This document shows, in pieces, positions 59,979-64,000 of a stretch of 64,000 nucleotides of DNA. The position numbers were made by a program, and so were the translations under genes. Where the stretch lies: contig CBDCQE010000001.1 of NCBI GenBank assembly GCA_965220505.1, forward strand, positions 620,001 to 684,000, read 5' to 3'. Every line of letters begins with the position of its first letter. The first letter of the stretch is position 1. The DNA comes from Bin87 sp965220505. GTDB taxonomy: Bacteria > Chloroflexota > Dehalococcoidia > Lucifugimonadales > UBA3495. The notes under the pieces are model-generated. The model did not search any database and was not told the DNA's origin. It saw only the letters and a program-made list of their open reading frames with translations.

Positions 59979-60710
59979 ATGGCAAGCCGGGGACGAACGG
60001 GTCGAAAAAAGGGTGCGACCAGGACCAGGCAAAATGGTCGACAACCCAAAGCCAACGGTTCGGGCGGAAAGCCCGGCAATGCGGATGTCTCCACGACGTC
60101 GGAGGACGATCAACGCAACGGGAAGGCCCCGATACCGGGTCGGCTCACGGCGCCGGTCCTGGTTTTGAACCTCAACTACGTCCCGGTCAACGTCTGCACG
60201 GTGCGTCGCGCGATAGTTCTGGTGGCCAAGGGCAAGGCTGAGCTCCTGGAACAGCGAGCCGAGGCATCGCGCATCCGCACCTACAACGCGTCCCTGAACG
60301 CCCCGTCGATAATTCGGCTCGTGTATCTGGTCAAGCGTCCGTTCGCGCCGCGCCGTCTTTCCAAAAAGGAAGTGTTTCTGCGGGATCATTACACGTGCCA
60401 GTACTGCGGCAAGCGTTCGCAGCAGCTTACCCTGGACCACGTTGTTCCCCGCCGTCAACATGGCCCGCACACCTGGGACAACGTGGTGGCTGCCTGCGGT
60501 CGATGCAATCTCAACAAGGCGGGACGCACGCCCGAAGAAGCGAACATGAAGCTGCGCCGCCTGCCGACCGCTCCGCAACCTAATCCGTACCGCATCCTGG
60601 AGAACCGGACCATCCTGGAAGAGTGGAAGCAGTACATACCCTGGCAAACCGCCGCCAAGTCGCGGAACGGCAGCGAGAATGAGCCGGCCCTGATGGCGGT
60701 AGCCGACTGA
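59979..60710 (+). CDS. HNH endonuclease
   Basis: This 243-residue protein begins with a basic, low-complexity tail (about 1-45) rich in Arg, Lys and Gly, then a domain with V-L-N-L-N-Y-V-P-V-N-V. The HNH nuclease motif is C-Q-Y-C-G-K-R near 144 with the paired L-D-H-V-V-P-R near 157, the central N in T-W-D-N-V-V-A-A, and C-G-R-C-N near 175, giving two zinc-binding Cys pairs and the catalytic His. The start ATG 59979 has GGGGTTGG upstream. The N-terminal 50 residues are unlike the common family core. It is followed six bases later by the Smr gene. Its biological target is not known. Confidence 0.86.
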   Translation: MASRGRTGRKKGATRTRQNGRQPKANGSGGKPGNADVSTTSEDDQRNGKAPIPGRLTAPVLVLNLNYVPVNVCTVRRAIVLVAKGKAELLEQRAEASRIRTYNASLNAPSIIRLVYLVKRPFAPRRLSKKEVFLRDHYTCQYCGKRSQQLTLDHVVPRRQHGPHTWDNVVAACGRCNLNKAGRTPEEANMKLRRLPTAPQPNPYRILENRTILEEWKQYIPWQTAAKSRNGSENEPALMAVAD

Positions 60711-60716
60711 CGCTCC

Positions 60717-61172
60717 ATGGCCAGCATCGACTTCCACGGCAGGACGTGGTCGGAAGCACTGACCGAACTGATCGGGGCCTACAATCGGATCCTGGCTGAC
60801 GGCTCGTCATCAGAAACCCTGGATGTCGTGCACGGGTACGGATCGACGGGCACGGGCGGGTCACTGCGCCGCCGCGTCCGCTCCTTCCTCACCGCCCATA
60901 GTGATCGCCTGGAATTTCAACCCGGAGAGGACGCCGACGGCAACCCAGGTCACACCCTCGTCATGCCCATTCGCGCCTTGCCCAAAGTGGGCGATCTGCT
61001 GGCCGAACAAGTCCTGGAGTACTGCGAGACGGCACGCACCCAAAGCAAAATCACCGGCAAGTTCCGGCGCTACGGTGATCCCAGCGTGATCCAAGCCATT
61101 CGGAGCCTCGAAAGGCAGGGACGGCTCCGCACGGTGACCAGGGGGCGCAACAAAGCTTACGAAGCGGCGTGA
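60717..61172 (+). CDS. Smr-domain protein with C-terminal winged-helix-like tail
   Basis: This 151-residue protein has the Smr fold of MutS2 proteins in residues 1-60: D-F-H-G-R-T-W-S-E-A-L near the start and V-V-H-G-Y-G-S-T-G-T-G-G-S-L-R-R-R-V-R near 38-56, where V-H-G-x-G is the DNA-binding or nicking signature. The C-terminal part (about 85-151), including K-I-T-G-K-F and I-R-S-L-E-R-Q-G-R-L-R-T-V-T-R-G, looks like a winged-helix DNA-binding domain. Such a fusion is uncommon. It follows the HNH gene by six bases, so the two are probably co-transcribed and may cooperate in DNA processing. Confidence 0.78.
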   Translation: MASIDFHGRTWSEALTELIGAYNRILADGSSSETLDVVHGYGSTGTGGSLRRRVRSFLTAHSDRLEFQPGEDADGNPGHTLVMPIRALPKVGDLLAEQVLEYCETARTQSKITGKFRRYGDPSVIQAIRSLERQGRLRTVTRGRNKAYEAA

Positions 61173-61192
61173 GTTTAGCGGGATCGGTCCGG

Positions 61193-62248
61193 CTAGGCCA
61201 CTCCGGTCGGCACTGCTAGCATCAGGCATTCGAGGGCCAGGCGTGGGTTGACGTTTGCGTCGAGCACGCTCAGCGTCTCCCGGACGCTTTCCAGGAAGGA
61301 TACGACGTCCGGAATGCTCGCCGCATGGGCGTGGGTGGTCAACTCGGCGAGCCAATCGTCGTTGTGAACCCGCTCCGGAAGACCCTCTTTGACGAGCAGG
61401 ACGTCGCGCCACCAGCGTTCCCAGAGGTACAGCTCCTGGCGGACGGCCTCTCGGTCGCCGGAGAAAGTTCCGGCAAGATTGTTCGCGTAGTTAAACCGGG
61501 CGTCCAATGGCGACGACGCAACTAACGAAACCTGCGAAAGTTGTTCTCGATAGGCGTCCAGATTGTCCGGGTCGTCGAGGACGTTGATCGCCCACCCCGG
61601 GCACCCGCGTGCCAGGCGGGCCAGCCGGCCAGCCTGATCGGGTTCGACCCCTCGCTTGGATAGGAGGTACTCGCTCAGCGCATCGCCGGGCATCGGGCGC
61701 AGCGGCAGCATCCGGCAGCGCGACCGTATGGTCGGCAGAATCGCGTCTTCGTTGGTCGTAAGCAGGAGTACCAGGACTTGGGGCGGCGGTTCCTCCAGCG
61801 TCTTCAACAGGGCGTTGGCCGGTTCGCTCTGTCCTGCCGCCAGGGTTTCCGCGCCGTCGAAGATCACCACCTTCCATGATCCCTCCACCGGCGTGACGGC
61901 CAGGAAGCTCTCCGCTTCGCGCACCTGCTCAATGCTGATTCGAGTGGCGACCCTGGGATCTCCGCCAACGGCAACGATCTTGAGATCGGCGAACACACCA
62001 CGACGTATCCGTAGGCAGGGTTCACAGTTGCCGCACGGTCCATGGGACTCGCTCGGCTCCGCAAACATGGACCCCGCCTGTTTCCCGCCAAGCACCGCGC
62101 AATTGACAGCGGCGGCCATATCCAAAGCCAGCGTCATCTTGCCAACATGCGGCGGACCTGACAGCAGGTAGGCGTGGGCCAGCCGCCCCGCACCGAGGGC
62201 GGCGTCAATCTGTTTCAGCAGGTGGTTCTGGCCGATGGTCGACCACAC
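61193..62248 (-). CDS. holB: DNA polymerase III subunit delta'
   Basis: This 351-residue clamp-loader subunit has an AAA+ fold. The Walker A segment is G-P-P-H-V-G-K-M-T-L at 31-40, zinc-binding cysteines lie at C-G-N-C-E-P-C near 72-78 together with Cys50, and the S-R-C motif appears in T-I-R-S-R-C-R near 180. In E. coli delta' the P-loop is degenerate; here the sequence keeps the full G-K-(M)-T, so ATP binding may persist. The C-terminal helical domain has the usual length. It is encoded 48 bases after lysA's stop on the same strand. Confidence 0.93.
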   Translation of the reverse strand: MWSTIGQNHLLKQIDAALGAGRLAHAYLLSGPPHVGKMTLALDMAAAVNCAVLGGKQAGSMFAEPSESHGPCGNCEPCLRIRRGVFADLKIVAVGGDPRVATRISIEQVREAESFLAVTPVEGSWKVVIFDGAETLAAGQSEPANALLKTLEEPPPQVLVLLLTTNEDAILPTIRSRCRMLPLRPMPGDALSEYLLSKRGVEPDQAGRLARLARGCPGWAINVLDDPDNLDAYREQLSQVSLVASSPLDARFNYANNLAGTFSGDREAVRQELYLWERWWRDVLLVKEGLPERVHNDDWLAELTTHAHAASIPDVVSFLESVRETLSVLDANVNPRLALECLMLAVPTGVA

Positions 62249-62296
62249 GCTGCTTGCTCCGTCGACGATCTCGTGATGAGTTGCCGACTGGCCGGC

Positions 62297-63610
62297 CTAC
62301 AGATCACACAGCATCATGTCGGCGTAGGACTCGCGCCGGCGGATCAGCCGGCTCTGGCCATCGTTTACCAGCACGATGGGCGGGCGCGGGTTCAGGTTGT
62401 AGTTGCTGGCCATAGAGGGGCAGTATGCGCCCGCGGCTGGGATGGCGATCACGTCGCCGGCCGCTGGAGTGGGTAGCAGGATGTCCGAGGCCAGGACATC
62501 GCCCGATTCGCAGTATTTGCCGGCGATGGTCACGGTTGCGTCCGGTTCGGCAGCGGGACGGTTGGCCGACAGCACCTCGTAGGAAGCCTGGTACAGTGCC
62601 GGCCGGATGTTGTCCCCCATCCCACCATCGACGCTGACGTAGGTGCGCACGCCCGGTATCTCTTTGATCGCGCCGATGCGGTAAAGAGCGACCCCGGCCG
62701 GCCCGATGATGGAACGCCCCGGCTCGATTACCAGCGACGGCTGTTCCATGCCCAGCTCGTCGCAGGTGGCATTCAGCGTGCTCACGATGGCCTCAGCGTA
62801 GTCGTCTGGGCTCGGCGGTTGGTCGTCGCGTGTATAGGCGATGGCGAATCCACCGCCCGGACTGAACTCCTGGAGAACGAGTCCCTGCTCCCGCAGGCCG
62901 GCCGCGAACCGCAGCACGAGGTCAGTTGCCGCTTGGTACGGCTCCAGCTCGAAAATGGGCGACCCCAGGTGGAAGTGGAGCCCCCGCAGGTTCAGGTGGG
63001 GCGCAGCGATGGCCTGCACAATCGCCTTTTCGGCGTCACCCGTCTGAATGGAGAAACCGAACTTGGAATCGATGATGCCGGTGGTGGTATAGGCATGCGT
63101 GTGCGGATCAATGCCGGGTGATACGCGCACGAGAATATCCTGGTATTTGCCGGCGTCGGCGCAGATCCGTTCCAGCAGGTCCAGCTCGTGGAAGCTGTCT
63201 ACCACCACGCGGCCGATGCCTGCCGCCACCGCCTCCTCCAGCTCGGCCGGCGTCTTGTTGTTGCCGTGGAAATACACCTTGTCCAACGGCACTTCTCCGG
63301 CCACGGCCACGGCCAACTCGCCGCCGGACACCACGTCCAGTCCCAAGCCTTCCTCGGCGAAAATCCGCGCCAGCGCCGGGTTGATGTACGCCTTGGAAGC
63401 GTACACGGCCTGCGCGTTGGCGTAGCGTGATGCGAATGCGCCCGCGAACTGCCGGCACTTGGAGCGCAGCGTTGCCTCGTCCAGGACGTACAGCGGCGTG
63501 CCGTATTCTTCCACCAATTCGACGGCGTCGCACCCGCCTATGGTGAGGTGCCCCGCGGGGTTGGTGTCGGTGGTGTCGGGAAAAACGTGGGCAAGGTGTT
63601 GCGGCAGCAT
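62297..63610 (-). CDS. lysA: Diaminopimelate decarboxylase
   Basis: This 437-residue PLP enzyme converts meso-diaminopimelate to lysine, the last step of lysine synthesis. The PLP lysine is Lys73 in Y-A-S-K-A-Y, followed by G-L-D-V-V-S-G-G-E near 92, H-G-N-N-K near 115, a H-F-H-L-G-S segment near 200, G-G-G-F near 240, and E-P-G-R near 280. ATG 63610 is supported by AGGAG seven bases upstream; a 22-codon extension is unlike the family. It lies upstream of holB on the same strand. Confidence 0.96.
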   Translation of the reverse strand: MLPQHLAHVFPDTTDTNPAGHLTIGGCDAVELVEEYGTPLYVLDEATLRSKCRQFAGAFASRYANAQAVYASKAYINPALARIFAEEGLGLDVVSGGELAVAVAGEVPLDKVYFHGNNKTPAELEEAVAAGIGRVVVDSFHELDLLERICADAGKYQDILVRVSPGIDPHTHAYTTTGIIDSKFGFSIQTGDAEKAIVQAIAAPHLNLRGLHFHLGSPIFELEPYQAATDLVLRFAAGLREQGLVLQEFSPGGGFAIAYTRDDQPPSPDDYAEAIVSTLNATCDELGMEQPSLVIEPGRSIIGPAGVALYRIGAIKEIPGVRTYVSVDGGMGDNIRPALYQASYEVLSANRPAAEPDATVTIAGKYCESGDVLASDILLPTPAAGDVIAIPAAGAYCPSMASNYNLNPRPPIVLVNDGQSRLIRRRESYADMMLCDL

Positions 63611-63777
63611 GGGACGCTCCTGTGGGCCAATGGCATCATGGGAGCGTAATTTAGCACAGCCTACCGTTTCCGTCATTCGGACGCCGGTCGGCGTTTATAG
63701 TGCCCCGCCGTCATGGCCCACAGGCACTCTGCCCGGCCGGCTCCATCGGATGGAGCGACGACCATCCCTGCCGAGCG

Positions 63778-63987
63778 TCAGCCCAGCGTAATGGCTCCCC
63801 GACCGATCAAGTCTTCGATGGTTTGCCGCGCCGTATCGGGGGTCACGCCCAGTTCATCGGCGAGGGCACTCACCGATACGTTGCCGTCAGCCTGGACCAC
63901 CCATTCCATCACCTGCTGCTCAAGCTCGCTGAGTTGAGCTGGAGCCGGAACCGGGGCCTGGGTGGATGGCGGAGGTGCCGGACTCAT
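63778..63987 (-). CDS. Small winged-helix-like protein, possibly cut by the window end
   Basis: The visible 69-residue product has a Pro/Ala-rich N-terminus and then a helix-turn-helix-like region: L-E-Q-Q-V-M-E-W-V, V-S-V-S-A-L-A-D-E-L-G-V-T-P-D-T-A-R-Q and I-E-D-L-I-G-R-G-A-I. This is the pattern of a winged-helix DNA-binding or similar adaptor domain. The frame stays open from 63987 to the window edge, so the true start may lie outside. No regulator family can be assigned. Confidence 0.55.
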   Translation of the reverse strand: MSPAPPPSTQAPVPAPAQLSELEQQVMEWVVQADGNVSVSALADELGVTPDTARQTIEDLIGRGAITLG

Positions 63988-64000
63988 TTGCCGGGGCGCG

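Noticed and set aside
1..64000. UGA reassigned to tryptophan or glycine
   Set aside because: Many complete genes end in UGA and their tryptophans are encoded by TGG.
1..64000. tRNA, rRNA or insertion sequences
   Set aside because: I saw no tRNA-like T-loop sequence, rRNA core sequence, transposase or terminal inverted repeats; a dedicated search could still find a tRNA I missed.

Overview
The window is about 64 kb of GC-rich bacterial chromosome with dense gene packing on both strands. Gene content points to a Chloroflexota bacterium of the Dehalococcoidia/SAR202 type: paralogous CaiB/BaiF CoA-transferases, CoxL/XdhA-like molybdopterin subunits, FAS1-like/MaoC dehydratases, a luciferase-like flavin oxidoreductase, tandem alpha-beta-barrel proteins, Uma2 nucleases and an F-type ATP synthase operon ending beside rex. 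The lineage is inferred from gene families; no rRNA or tRNA gene was seen.

The main discovery is two genes in which an in-frame UGA falls exactly on a conserved redox cysteine. One is a TlpA/ResA-type thioredoxin lipoprotein (7161-7904, minus strand) whose active site reads W-UGA-P-H-C. The other is a SelW/Rdx-family protein (56248-56517, minus strand) whose motif reads Y-C-W-D-UGA. In both, the family continues in the same frame after the UGA and a compact hairpin with a G near the start of its apical loop lies just downstream, as expected of a bacterial SECIS. Ordinary gene calling would miss both or split them. UGA is used elsewhere in the window as a normal stop, so the code is not reassigned. 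The organism should therefore make selenocysteine, although selA, selB, selC and selD are not in this window.

Layout. 1-7.1 kb: a cut-off HEXXH protein, a molybdopterin hydroxylase subunit, then a minus-strand group (unknown protein, DUF3467-like, YbaK-like deacylase, two-hotdog dehydratase, methyltransferase, small protein). 7.1-11.1 kb: the thioredoxin selenoprotein diverging from a methylmalonyl-CoA mutase-type catalytic subunit, then two tandem Uma2 genes. 11.1-18.8 kb: HAD hydrolase, EF-G-like GTPase, RNase HI, tandem-barrel protein, carboxymuconolactone-decarboxylase-like protein, a 54-bp-repeat coiled-coil protein and a second molybdopterin subunit. 18.9-21.6 kb: a tight operon of flavoprotein oxidase, small membrane protein and fused cytochrome b/sulfite-oxidase-type enzyme. 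21.7-26.1 kb: CoA-transferase, TPR protein, nuclease-like protein and CitE-like lyase. 26.1-34.1 kb: two giant FtsX-type permeases behind a flavin oxidoreductase. 34.2-42.5 kb: CtaG-like gene with a membrane-anchored partner, another tandem-barrel protein, two more CoA-transferases, membrane proteins, a second two-hotdog dehydratase and a third Uma2. 42.5-47.5 kb: housekeeping genes (tyrS, ribF, rsmD, coaD, DUF151 nuclease). 47.6-55.6 kb: atpZ-like, atpB-E-F-H-A-G-D-C and convergent rex. 55.9-64 kb: YlxP-like protein, SelW-like selenoprotein, alpha/beta hydrolase, HdrD-like Fe-S protein, HNH nuclease, Smr protein, holB, lysA and a winged-helix fragment.

Together the accessory genes suggest an aerobic or microaerobic heterotroph breaking down unusual organic acids: hydroxylases and flavin enzymes open the substrates, CaiB-type transferases make CoA esters, dehydratases, the CitE-like lyase and the mutase process them, and the CtaG-type assembly factor and F-ATPase serve respiration. 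The selenoproteins would act in thiol redox chemistry, the thioredoxin one outside the cytoplasm.
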